Source: Planctomycetota bacterium
GTDB taxonomy: Bacteria > Planctomycetota > MHYJ01 > JACQXL01
Length of the DNA stretch: 32,388 nt
Assembly: GCA_016208805.1 (NCBI GenBank)
Contig: JACQXL010000097.1
Coordinates: forward strand, 2,780 to 35,167
Direction: 5' to 3'
Shown here one piece after another: positions 1 to 9,099 of this stretch. A program made the position numbers and the translations under genes. The notes under the pieces are model-generated. The model was given only the letters and a program-made list of their open reading frames with translations, was not told the origin of the DNA and made no database searches. Positions within the stretch are counted from its first letter, which is position 1. Every line of letters begins with the position of its first letter.

Positions 1-1001
1 ATAACGGCGGATAGTGCCAGCAGATGGAAGGGTAAAATCGCCCCGATAAACTCTTTCCCGAATAATAAGGGGACAAGCCACGGTGATAAAACCATTAACA
101 CCATTGCGCTCAAAATGGTTAAATAAAGACATATTCTACAGGACTTAGCCGCCAAACGGGCACTTTCCTCTAAATTCTTAAGTGATGCAACAGTCGGAAA
201 AAGGACTGTTACTACAGAAAGGTTAATATAGCCCAATACCCCTTGAAGAGTAGTAGCAATAGCATAAATGCCTACGGCAACCGGTCCGCTCAGATAGTTT
301 AATAATAGAATGGTTAATTGGCCAGCCGAGACCTGCATAATGTTTCCCAGATGCCCCTTCAATCCAAAAGAGAAACTTCTATACAATGCTTCTATTTTGT
401 ATGTAGCATTTAAAAGCGATATTCTTAACTTCCAGATAAAATACCCTAAGTGAATGACCAATCCCAGAAGACCTGTGGCAAGCGCTACTATAAGGGCTGT
501 TTTCACTTCAGGATATAAAAGCAGAAAAATGATATTCCCGCCTGCCATAAAGATACGGATTACGATAGTAAGCATATTAAAGGCGCCGAATCTTTGCATC
601 CCCCGCAACAGATTATTCAGGTGGCCACTGCTAAGCGAAAAGGGAATAGATAATACCCCCAGTAATATTAAATACCCGCTTATCCCCTGTAATAAAGAGG
701 GAATAAATAAATATAACACGCCGCTGATAGCAACAAGAAGAATGCTTGCCCCAAACCCCATTATTAAAGAGTTCCATATTAAGGTTGAGATATGGTAAAG
801 TTTTTGACCGGCAAAATAGACATTAGACATACCGATGCCCATTTCACCAATCAGGGAAAGCAACCCGACCAATGACATAACTACCGCCAGAATACCTCTT
901 TTTTCAGGTCCTAATAACCGCGCCAGGACAATAGCGCTTGCCATTGATAGCACAAACAGAATAATGTTAGAAACAAAAGTTATAATTGTGGCGCGAACCA
1001 T
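1..1001 (-). CDS. Wzx-like polysaccharide/oligosaccharide flippase, 3' end beyond window start
   Basis: Reverse-strand reading from ATG at 1001 stays open to base 1: MVRATIITFVSNIILFVLSMASAIVLARLLGPEKRGILAVVMSLVGLLSLIGEMGIGMSNVYFAGQ...; multi-TM with the N-terminal 'ARLLGPEKRG' flippase motif. Absent from the ORF track because it runs off the edge. Confidence 0.85.
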   Translation of the reverse strand, partial: MVRATIITFVSNIILFVLSMASAIVLARLLGPEKRGILAVVMSLVGLLSLIGEMGIGMSNVYFAGQKLYHISTLIWNSLIMGFGASILLVAISGVLYLFIPSLLQGISGYLILLGVLSIPFSLSSGHLNNLLRGMQRFGAFNMLTIVIRIFMAGGNIIFLLLYPEVKTALIVALATGLLGLVIHLGYFIWKLRISLLNATYKIEALYRSFSFGLKGHLGNIMQVSAGQLTILLLNYLSGPVAVGIYAIATTLQGVLGYINLSVVTVLFPTVASLKNLEESARLAAKSCRICLYLTILSAMVLMVLSPWLVPLLFGKEFIGAILPFHLLALSAV

Positions 1002-1003
1002 TT

Positions 1004-2164
1004 TTATCTTTTGACCTCTCTATATATTTTATCTAATTGCTTTCCGATAACTTCACAACTAAATCGTTCCCGGACATAGCGGGACATTTCTTGCGGTTTA
1101 TATTCCTGATAATGGTCAAGCATATAGTCAATGGCTTGGGCTAAAGCCGTAACATCCTTAGGCGGGACAAAAAGAGCCATCTCGTCAGTTAAGTGTTCTC
1201 TAAAGGCGTCTAAGTCGCTGACAATAACCGGTTTGCCAGTTGCCAATGCCTCATAAGGCACTATCCCAAATGTCTCATACAAACTGGGTTGCACCAGGAA
1301 GTCGCATTCCTGCATAAAGTTAGCCACTTCTGGTTTTGTCTTAAAGCCGTGAAATTTTACTATTTGCGAAAGGTTAAGTTGGCGGGTTAATTGTTCATAT
1401 TCAGAACGATTTGGCCCATCACCAACGATATCCAGAACAAAGTCCTTTCGCCTCTGGTAGAGCACAGACAACGCATCTAAAAGATAAGGGATTCCTTTTA
1501 TCGCTACTAATAATGCAACTAATAGTATCTTTTTCGTAGTCCTGTCAGTTTTTGAGTAACAAGAAGGTGGCCGGAATGTGGCGATATCCACAATATTCGG
1601 AATAATTCTGAATTGGGAACGGACTCCGAGTGCTCTAATGTCTTTGGCAAGGACATTACTGACCGGTAAGATGAATTTAGAGTGATTCATTACCAGGCGG
1701 GCTTTTTGCCTTTCAATATATGACATTGGCGGATAACCCGCAAAGGTAGACCACTGTTCGGTAATTATCACCGGAATCCTGTAAAACTTCCCTAAAAGCA
1801 CAGCAGGTAATCCGGAAGAATAAATATGAATATGAATGATATCCGGTTTGCCTGCATTTTTGATTAGATAGCGGAATGCCCTGAAAATACTCCAGTAATA
1901 AATAAGAAAGTTGGTCTTGGGAATAGGCGAGCGAGGAAAATGCACCCTGATAACTCTTATGCCGTCCTCTATCGTGTCCGAACATTCATAAAACCCTTCA
2001 ATGGATGTTTTAATCCCGGCGACATATATAACCATCACATCGTTATAAGGGGAAACGGCTTTAGCGTGTTCTTTAACAAAAACACCTGCCGCAGGATTTT
2101 TCTCGTTCGGATACAGATCAGTAACGAATAAAACCTTCAAACGGGAATTAATTTGTTTAGACAT
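1004..2164 (-). CDS. Glycosyltransferase family 4 (GT-B fold)
   Basis: N-terminal 'VLFVTDLYPNEKNPAAGVFVKEHAKAV' and C-terminal 'QPSLYETFGIVPYEALATGKPVIVSD' GT4 signatures. Confidence 0.9.
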   Translation of the reverse strand: MSKQINSRLKVLFVTDLYPNEKNPAAGVFVKEHAKAVSPYNDVMVIYVAGIKTSIEGFYECSDTIEDGIRVIRVHFPRSPIPKTNFLIYYWSIFRAFRYLIKNAGKPDIIHIHIYSSGLPAVLLGKFYRIPVIITEQWSTFAGYPPMSYIERQKARLVMNHSKFILPVSNVLAKDIRALGVRSQFRIIPNIVDIATFRPPSCYSKTDRTTKKILLVALLVAIKGIPYLLDALSVLYQRRKDFVLDIVGDGPNRSEYEQLTRQLNLSQIVKFHGFKTKPEVANFMQECDFLVQPSLYETFGIVPYEALATGKPVIVSDLDAFREHLTDEMALFVPPKDVTALAQAIDYMLDHYQEYKPQEMSRYVRERFSCEVIGKQLDKIYREVKR

Positions 2165-2167
2165 CGT

Positions 2168-3259
2168 TTAATCCTTTACCAACTGATATGACTTACAATG
2201 CCGGTCATAGTGGGACCTGATTTTCCCTGTCTGTTTAGAAGAAGGAATAAACTCGGTTCGCCACACATTACATTTAGAACAAAGTATTTCAGGCCCAAAG
2301 GTATTAGTCAGTGCCGCGTATCTCAAGGAAGTAAAAGGTTTGCTTTGCCAAACTTCAATTATCTTCTGTTTGGTTATATTACCCAAAACATTAATGCCTG
2401 CAATATCATAACAGCAGGTCGTGACATCACCATTCCAGAGTATTGCAAGATAAAAAAAAGGGAAATTACAATATTTTTTCTGGTTGGTCGGCTGGTCAAA
2501 AAAAGTCATTCTGTTTATAACCTCTAAGTTTTCATTCTGGCAGGGTTCAATTACCACACAATCTACAATATTAACCCAGCGGTTTATGAATTCTGTTATC
2601 TCCACTGGTGTATGTTCTGAAACGGTTAAGTTAGTAATAATCTGTGGCTTGGTGTAAGCACCACGTTTTCTTATCAGGTTAATGATATTTCGTGCAACAA
2701 TATTATAATTAGAACCGACCCGGATTGACTGGTGTCTCTCTCGTAACCCGTCAAGACTAATCGTAATTCTATCAATTCTGTTATTCACGATTGCTTGTGC
2801 CACATCATCAGTAAGTAACATACCATTAGTATTAAAACCGATTTGGAATACTTTTTTAGATGCGGCATACTCCAGCATCTTGGCGAATTTATTGTGAAGC
2901 ATACTTTCTCCACCGAAATTCAACCCTAATTCTATCACATAATTCAGTTGGGAAAGTTCATCAATGATTTTTTTGTACAAAGCCCATTCCATAACGCCTT
3001 TCTGACGAGGTTGATATAATAATGGTCTTTGGGCATAGCAAGTTTTACAATGTAAATTGCAGAAATTGGTTGGCTCAATAGCCACAGCGAATAATCTGGG
3101 AGTGAAGATGTTCGCGATTTTAGGAACATATTCCATTGATTTTCTCATAATGCGCCGGTAGGCGCCGGATGCAAGATGAGAGAAACTCCTTCCTTTATAA
3201 GTTCTATAAATGCTCCCTATTTTACTGAAGATGTCTTTCATTATTATACTTTCTGGCAA
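2168..3259 (-). CDS. Radical SAM protein with SPASM-like C-terminal Cys cluster
   Basis: CxxxCxxC-type 'CNLHCKTCYAQRP', 'ISLDGLRERHQSIR', C-terminal 'CCYDIAGINVLGNI...CSKCNVW'. Confidence 0.85.
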   Translation of the reverse strand: MPESIIMKDIFSKIGSIYRTYKGRSFSHLASGAYRRIMRKSMEYVPKIANIFTPRLFAVAIEPTNFCNLHCKTCYAQRPLLYQPRQKGVMEWALYKKIIDELSQLNYVIELGLNFGGESMLHNKFAKMLEYAASKKVFQIGFNTNGMLLTDDVAQAIVNNRIDRITISLDGLRERHQSIRVGSNYNIVARNIINLIRKRGAYTKPQIITNLTVSEHTPVEITEFINRWVNIVDCVVIEPCQNENLEVINRMTFFDQPTNQKKYCNFPFFYLAILWNGDVTTCCYDIAGINVLGNITKQKIIEVWQSKPFTSLRYAALTNTFGPEILCSKCNVWRTEFIPSSKQTGKIRSHYDRHCKSYQLVKD

Positions 3260-4044
3260 ATTACCAATTGTGTTGATGGCTTTTTTGTCAGCATCCGGGT
3301 AAACAAAACCTCAAGGGGATAAAGAATTAGTCCTATAATATAACCGGCTAATTCATTTCGTTGTATAATATTTTCAAATCTATACCAGAGCGCTATTCTC
3401 CACCTGTGCGGTGAATTAAAGGGAATAGCCATCAGGATAAAAATGGGGGACTGACGCAGAACCCGAAACCCCATTTGCGAAAGGATGTCTTTAACCCAGC
3501 CCTCAGGACGCCAGACCTCTTGATAGGTTCGGAAAATATTCCTCTGCATAAGAGCATCCGAAAAAATAAAATAGCCGTCTGGTTTAAGTAGCCGGCTAAT
3601 ATTTTTCAGGGCGCTTTGGTAATGCTGGTCGTCCACGATATGTCCTAATACATCAAAAGCCGTTACCACATCAATGGATGCTGATTTTATGACAGAATCT
3701 GGCAGGGGAGTCCCGATATCCAGGTTATGGAAGGCAAATTCTGGATATTTTGCGGCAAGCATTTTTACTGATGTCGGTGCAATATCTATTCCACTCATTG
3801 ACTTAACGCCTAATCGTTGCCATAAATCAATATAGAAACCCGTGCCGCAACCGATGTCTAATACGCGAAGGTTGTGGTAATCTAACTTAAGGGCTTGAAT
3901 TGACCTCAGGAAAACAGTTTTTCTTAGCCGATATAACCACCTGTTATAGCATTGTCCCAGTTTCGTATGTCCGACACCCTTTAGCCCCGGATAGGTCTGT
4001 AGCCGTTTATCCCAGTATTCCCTGGAGTTAAGATGTTCCTGCAT
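3244..4044 (-). CDS. Class I SAM-dependent methyltransferase
   Basis: 'LRVLDIGCGTGFYIDLWQRLGVKSMSGIDIAP' motif I and 'SIDVVTAFDVLGHI'. Confidence 0.85.
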   Translation of the reverse strand: MQEHLNSREYWDKRLQTYPGLKGVGHTKLGQCYNRWLYRLRKTVFLRSIQALKLDYHNLRVLDIGCGTGFYIDLWQRLGVKSMSGIDIAPTSVKMLAAKYPEFAFHNLDIGTPLPDSVIKSASIDVVTAFDVLGHIVDDQHYQSALKNISRLLKPDGYFIFSDALMQRNIFRTYQEVWRPEGWVKDILSQMGFRVLRQSPIFILMAIPFNSPHRWRIALWYRFENIIQRNELAGYIIGLILYPLEVLFTRMLTKKPSTQLVICQKV

Positions 4045-4087
4045 TAAACAGTTTCTCCTTATAGTTCACTATCTGAACAGATAATAC

Positions 4088-4215
4088 AAGTGGTTTCATA
4101 AGGTTCGGACACCCCCCTTAATCCCCCCTTATACCCCCCTTTCTCCCCCCTTATTAAGGGGGGAATTAGGGGGGTGTTGGGGTGTTTTCCCTCTGAAGGA
4201 CTTATGAAACCACTT
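4088..4215. repeat. Inverted-repeat-bounded G/C-run hairpin element
   Basis: Perfect 15-bp inverted repeat AAGTGGTTTCATAAG (4088-4102) / CTTATGAAACCACTT (4201-4215) around C6/G6 runs that pair with each other (CACCCCCCTTAATCCCCCCTTA / TTAAGGGGGGAATTAGGGGGGTG). Confidence 0.75.
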
Positions 4216-4267
4216 CTACTATCTACTGCATAATCCCTCTTAGCGGAATGGGTTGCGACCTTATGGA

Positions 4268-4999
4268 TTATTTTTTTACGCGGACGATATAAATTAAGCA
4301 CCAACCATGTTTGTCGCCCTTCATAAATAAATAAAAGAAAGGTAGCATTATGTTACGCCAAAGAGTAAATTTTGATATAATTCGCCAGTTCGGAAAATGT
4401 ACCAGAGGCAGTGTGCCACCCGAACCTTTATAAATTATCTCTAACTCATTTTTCTGAAATATTATCTCTAATTCCTTACCGGTCAAGGGATTAATATGAC
4501 CGTATTTTAGCGACTCATCATCCAAAAAGTGCTCAAAAACACCGCTTCTTAAAAAGACATAACGTGATAGAAATGATGTAACATTAGGCGTTGTCAGAAC
4601 TATGATACCCCCCGGTTTCACTAAGGTTACACACTGCTGTATAAATTGCCAGGGATTGTAAAGATGTTCTATAACTTCCAAAGCGATTAACCCGTCATAC
4701 TTCTTTTGGAAATTATTAGTGAAGTTTTGATGTAGGTCTATAAAGGTTATGGCTATATTCTTGGTTTTGAATTGTTTTGTATCTACATCGCAGGCATCAA
4801 CATTGTAGCCGTGGTCAATGAGTCGTAAAGAAAAAGCCCCTTCACCCGCCCCCATATCTAATACAGAAGCAGGTGGCGGTAAATATTTCTTGATTAATTC
4901 CATAACCTGTCCATGCAAACCCTCACGGTCATGAATGAGAATACCCTTATAATACTCAAGAGGAATTGTACCAAATTGAATCAATTTTAAGTTTTTCAT
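4268..4999 (-). CDS. Class I SAM-dependent methyltransferase (UbiG/Methyltransf_11-like)
   Basis: 'ASVLDMGAGEGAFSLRLIDHGYNVDACDVD', 'YDGLIALEVIEHLYNPWQFI', 'VKPGGIIVLTTPNV'. Confidence 0.85.
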   Translation of the reverse strand: MKNLKLIQFGTIPLEYYKGILIHDREGLHGQVMELIKKYLPPPASVLDMGAGEGAFSLRLIDHGYNVDACDVDTKQFKTKNIAITFIDLHQNFTNNFQKKYDGLIALEVIEHLYNPWQFIQQCVTLVKPGGIIVLTTPNVTSFLSRYVFLRSGVFEHFLDDESLKYGHINPLTGKELEIIFQKNELEIIYKGSGGTLPLVHFPNWRIISKFTLWRNIMLPFFYLFMKGDKHGWCLIYIVRVKK

Positions 5000-6144
5000 A
5001 AATGGACCACTATACTTTGATAGATATTATTAAATTGTGTTCCGATTATCTCATAACTAAATTTATTCCGAACATATTGAGCAAGTTGCTCCGGATTGTA
5101 TTCCTGATAATGGTCAAGCATATAGTCAATGGCTTGGGCTAAAGCCGTAACATCCTTTGGTGGAACAAAAAGAGCCATCTCGTTAGTTAAGTGTTCTCTA
5201 AAGGCGTCTAAGTCGCTGACAATAACCGGTTTGCCAGTTGCCAATGCCTCATAAGGCGCTATCCCAAATGTTTCATACAAACTGGGCTGAACTAAAAAAT
5301 CACACTTTCTTATGAACTCCGCCACCTCGTTTTTTGGCCGTATGCCTTGGAACCGCACCATATCACCTAAACCAAGTTTGGCAGTTAACCGCTCATATTC
5401 CGCACGATAATTTCCATCTCCAACGATATCTAAAAAGAAATCATCCCTTTTATTAGCCAAGCGGTCTAATGCCCTTAAAAGATAAGGAATACCCTTAACG
5501 GCTTCTAATAGTCCCACAAATAGAATCTTTTTTGCACCCTGCATTTGTGTTGGAGTATGTGCCGGATAGAACAGTTCAGTATCTACAACATTGGGAATAA
5601 CACACTGCCGGCGAGGTTTCATTGAGCCGGCAATATATCTGCCAAGATATTCGCTGACAGGCAGGACGACTTTAGCATTTTTCATAACAAAACGTGCCGC
5701 CTGGCTATTAACACCTTTCAATGACGGGTATCCTACAAATCCCGAATAATGTTCTGTGATAACCAGTGGTATCCGATATATTTTACTTAAGATGACAGCG
5801 GGAACACCCGCAAAACATACATTTAGATGGATAATATCCGGTCTAAAGCCATCTTTGATTAACCTGCGGAATATTTTTAGCATACCCCAGCAATGGAATA
5901 TGAAATCGGTCATGGGAACCGGTGACCGGCGATAATTGAGACGAATGGTCCGGATACCATCTTCTATCCGGTCCGAATATTCGTAAAGGCATTTGATTGG
6001 TTTCTTAGCCCTTTCGGGATAAATAACCACTACATCATTATAAAGGGAAACGGCTTTAACGTGCCTCCGGATAAAGATACCGGCCGCAAGATTCTCATCG
6101 GTCGGATACCATCCGGCGATAAATAGTATTTTTAAGCGGTTCAT
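4996..6144 (-). CDS. Glycosyltransferase family 4, paralogue of 1004..2164
   Basis: 'ILFIAGWYPTDENLAAGIFIRRHVKAV', 'QPSLYETFGIAPYEALATGKPVIVSDLDAFREHL'; shares a near-identical DNA segment with the first GT4. Confidence 0.9.
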   Translation of the reverse strand: MNRLKILFIAGWYPTDENLAAGIFIRRHVKAVSLYNDVVVIYPERAKKPIKCLYEYSDRIEDGIRTIRLNYRRSPVPMTDFIFHCWGMLKIFRRLIKDGFRPDIIHLNVCFAGVPAVILSKIYRIPLVITEHYSGFVGYPSLKGVNSQAARFVMKNAKVVLPVSEYLGRYIAGSMKPRRQCVIPNVVDTELFYPAHTPTQMQGAKKILFVGLLEAVKGIPYLLRALDRLANKRDDFFLDIVGDGNYRAEYERLTAKLGLGDMVRFQGIRPKNEVAEFIRKCDFLVQPSLYETFGIAPYEALATGKPVIVSDLDAFREHLTNEMALFVPPKDVTALAQAIDYMLDHYQEYNPEQLAQYVRNKFSYEIIGTQFNNIYQSIVVHL

Positions 6145-6145
6145 C

Positions 6146-6535
6146 TCATTTCCCCCAGAAGACCCTTAGCCACAGTTCAAGGTTTATCCATTTCCAGAGA
6201 TTGGTGATGCGCGGTAAATCGTCCGATAAGGTCGACTCTATCATATCAATAACTGATTTTGGGTTAACAAAATCATTGCTGAGAGAAGTATTGTTAAAGA
6301 GGTCGGTAATTGTCTTCTTGTTTTCTTTCAACCAGTTTACCTCCGGGGTGCCGAATCCGATTTTATCACGTCTGTTTCTGACCGCATCGGGCAGGATACC
6401 CTTCATCGCCTGTCGCAGAACCCATTTTGTTAAACCATCACTTATTTTGTAGTTTGCCGGCAGGGAGAATATAAATTCAACCAGCCGGTGGTCCAGGAAC
6501 GGAACGCGCAACAGGCCGGAGGACAGATACTGCAC
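6146..6535 (-). CDS. Asparagine synthase (glutamine-hydrolysing), C-terminal fragment in shifted frame
   Basis: 'VPFLDHRLVEFIFSLPANYKISDGLTKWVLRQAMKGILPDAVRNRRDKIGFGTPE' is the conserved AsnB C-terminus; one-base frame offset from the upstream ORF. Confidence 0.75.
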   Translation of the reverse strand: MQYLSSGLLRVPFLDHRLVEFIFSLPANYKISDGLTKWVLRQAMKGILPDAVRNRRDKIGFGTPEVNWLKENKKTITDLFNNTSLSNDFVNPKSVIDMIESTLSDDLPRITNLWKWINLELWLRVFWGK

Positions 6536-7904
6536 GGTTAAACGGCGACTTTGAAGGTAACAGTTTATTTATAAACTGCCGGCTAATTGATTTTATAAAG
6601 GAAGGACAAGTTTTATAAATGGTATGCAGTAAAACCCATTTCTTATTAAAACTACTATTCTTAATTTCCCGATATGCCTGTGTAATTCTAAATGCATTGA
6701 TTAATTGAGCAATGAATGTTCCCTGATATGACCCATAACCTGCCATCAATTCATCACCGCCCTGCCCGTCAAGTAAGACCTTGACTCCATTGTTGGCGGT
6801 TAGTTTCATAACCGACCACTGGGCATAGATTGAGGTTGAGCCGAACGGCTCATCCTGATGCCAGATAAGACGCTCCAGGTCGGTCCAGAGACCCTGTCCG
6901 TTTGGGAAGGTCAGGTGACTTTCCGCGCCGGTCTGGTTTAACACCTCTTTGATGAACCGTCGTTCATCAACCCGTGGGTCGTCATAACAGGCAGAGAATG
7001 TCTTCTGGTGCCGGCCGATTAATTCCGGCTTGATTATCTTGTTATCGCGGATAAGGTTATTCGCCAGGCAAACAATAGAGGAAGAATCCAGCCCGCCGCT
7101 CAGGCAGGTGCCAACCGGCACATCACTCCTGAGACGGAGCCGAACAGAATCTTCTAAAAGGTTCTTGAAGCGGTCAGTGATATCTTTTCCATTCAATGAG
7201 TTATCGTTGAATCGATGATTAACAGCAATATCCCACCACTTATTAACTTCTAAACATCTGTCGGGATTGATGGTCAAGTAATGTGCCGGTCGTAATTGCT
7301 TAATCTGATGGAAAAATGTTTCTTCACTATGGTCAATCAGACCGGTGGTCAAATAATCGTAGATGATTGTTTCATCAGGTTTCCTGGGGACGGCCGGGTG
7401 AGTCAGGATTGATTTAATCTCGGAAGCGAAGACAAAGGTTTTGCCGTCCCAGAAGTAATAGAACGGTTTGATGCCGAAATGGTCCCGGGCGCAGAATAAT
7501 CGTCTCCGTTTTGAATTCCAGATGGCAAACGCCCACATTCCGTTAAAGTGCCGCAGGCAGTCTTCGCCCCATTCTTCATAGGCGTGAATAATGACCTCGG
7601 TATCCGTATCGGAACGGAAGCGGTGGCCAAGTTTCTGGAGTTCGGAGCGAAGTTCTATATAGTTATATATCTCACCGTTATAGGTAATCCAGATGGTCTG
7701 GTTCTCATTGGACATTGGCTGATGGCCAGCAGGAGAAAGGTCAATGATAGAAAGCCGTCTGTTGGCCAGGCCGACGAAAGGTGATTGCTGATTTAAGTAG
7801 ATGCCTTCGTCATCCGGGCCGCGGTGGGCCAGGGCATCGTTCATCCGTTTGACGACGTCCTTGTCAACAGGTTCGTTAGAATATATTCCACAGATTCCAC
7901 ACAT
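6477..7904 (-). CDS. asnB: Asparagine synthase (glutamine-hydrolysing), N-terminal and central part
   Basis: MCGICGIYS (class II amidotransferase Cys2), 'LAHRGPDDEG', 'YNGEIYNY', ATP pyrophosphatase 'SGGLDSSSIV'. Frameshifted tail 'VLRPVARSVPGPPAG'. Confidence 0.9.
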   Translation of the reverse strand: MCGICGIYSNEPVDKDVVKRMNDALAHRGPDDEGIYLNQQSPFVGLANRRLSIIDLSPAGHQPMSNENQTIWITYNGEIYNYIELRSELQKLGHRFRSDTDTEVIIHAYEEWGEDCLRHFNGMWAFAIWNSKRRRLFCARDHFGIKPFYYFWDGKTFVFASEIKSILTHPAVPRKPDETIIYDYLTTGLIDHSEETFFHQIKQLRPAHYLTINPDRCLEVNKWWDIAVNHRFNDNSLNGKDITDRFKNLLEDSVRLRLRSDVPVGTCLSGGLDSSSIVCLANNLIRDNKIIKPELIGRHQKTFSACYDDPRVDERRFIKEVLNQTGAESHLTFPNGQGLWTDLERLIWHQDEPFGSTSIYAQWSVMKLTANNGVKVLLDGQGGDELMAGYGSYQGTFIAQLINAFRITQAYREIKNSSFNKKWVLLHTIYKTCPSFIKSISRQFINKLLPSKSPFNRAVSVLRPVARSVPGPPAG

Positions 7905-7910
7905 AATTAG

Positions 7911-8858
7911 TCATAAGGTTGGCGAATTATTTCTGGACGATAACGCAACGCAGTTTTTGCCCTTCCGTTTTGCCTCGTAAAGGGCGGTATCAGCATAACG
8001 GATTAGTTCCGTACCGTCTTTGACCTCAGGAGAATAATAACATACGCCAAGACTGACTGTGAGATGAAATGGCTCTTTGGCGTTACAGCCGCGGAACGGG
8101 TAACTCTGAATCGCCTTGCGGATATTTTCAGCCATTTGATGCGATTCCCGGCTGTTGGTCTCCGGCAGGATAATCAGGAATTCCTCGCCGCCGTAACGGG
8201 CCGGAACGTCAACCGGGCGGATGTGATTCATAATCAGCCGGGCAATCTGCTGGAGACCTTCATCGCCGGATAAATGACCGCAGGTATCGTTGTAGTTCTT
8301 GAAGTCGTCAATATCCATCATAATTACAGACAACTGATGGTTGAACTGCCGGGCCCGGCTGATTTCCTGTTCAATGCGTTCCTTGATATACGCCTGGTTA
8401 TACAGGTCGGTTAGCCCGTCCTTCATCGCCAGCCGGACAAGTTTCTTATTGGCCTCGGCCAATTCCCGGGCATATTTATCCGCCTCTTCCATCTTGTGCT
8501 GGAGTTCCTGGAAGACGCCCGTAAAATAATGGCTGAGTTTTTCCACTTCGTTGCCGGTGACCAGTTTTATGTCATCGCGCACCACCCGGCTGTATGATTG
8601 TTCCGTCTGTTCGGCCAGTTGCACGATGGAAGAAACCGAACGGTAGAGCAACATCAGCCCGGCCAGCGACATCACAATCAGGCCGCCGCCGCCCAAGAGC
8701 AGGGTTATCCGTCCGGCAAATGACTGGTTTAATCTGGGGAGCAACGATGATAGGGAGTCATTGCTGGCCAGATAAACCATGAATAACAGCGGAATAACCG
8801 ATAATAATGTATAGGCAATCCAGATTTTGGATTTGAGGCGCTTCTGGTAGATGCTCAT
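7911..8858 (-). CDS. GGDEF domain diguanylate cyclase, N-terminal TM anchored
   Basis: Two hydrophobic helices, HAMP-like linker, 'DGLTDLYNQAYIKERIEQE', 'VIMMDIDDFKNYNDTCGHLSGDEGL', 'PARYGGEEFLIILPET'. Confidence 0.9.
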   Translation of the reverse strand: MSIYQKRLKSKIWIAYTLLSVIPLLFMVYLASNDSLSSLLPRLNQSFAGRITLLLGGGGLIVMSLAGLMLLYRSVSSIVQLAEQTEQSYSRVVRDDIKLVTGNEVEKLSHYFTGVFQELQHKMEEADKYARELAEANKKLVRLAMKDGLTDLYNQAYIKERIEQEISRARQFNHQLSVIMMDIDDFKNYNDTCGHLSGDEGLQQIARLIMNHIRPVDVPARYGGEEFLIILPETNSRESHQMAENIRKAIQSYPFRGCNAKEPFHLTVSLGVCYYSPEVKDGTELIRYADTALYEAKRKGKNCVALSSRNNSPTL

Positions 8859-8931
8859 TAGGATTTCTTAACAGGTTTTGGGCGTCCTGTAAATATTTTT
8901 AGTCCTTTTTTGTATTGACAGGTAGACAGAT

Positions 8932-9099
8932 ATGAGATATGAAATACAGGATATGCATCGCAAATTGATAAGCATTATGGTAATTCCGGGATTGTTCTTT
9001 GCCTTGAGCACCTGCCGGAGCAAGGAGTTGATACCTACCCTGGAGAGCGGCAAGGTGCCCGGCGATAAGATAGCGCCGATTGAAACCTACAGCGAATGA
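8932..9099 (+). CDS. Short lipoprotein signal ORF, probable N-terminus of the downstream HEAT protein
   Basis: 56 codons: MRYEIQDMHRKLISIMVIPGLFFALSTCRSKELIPTLESGKVPGDKIAPIETYSE*, signal peptide with lipobox-like LSTC; overlaps the HEAT ORF start in a frame one base off. Confidence 0.55.
   Translation: MRYEIQDMHRKLISIMVIPGLFFALSTCRSKELIPTLESGKVPGDKIAPIETYSE

Noticed and set aside
6540-6600. Possible third degenerate copy of the ABC-transporter two-hairpin element in asnB (TAGCCGGCAGTTTA...AAACTGTTACC on the gene strand)
   Set aside because: Only ~12 nt convincing similarity plus a small hairpin; the second hairpin is not present, so chance is not excluded.
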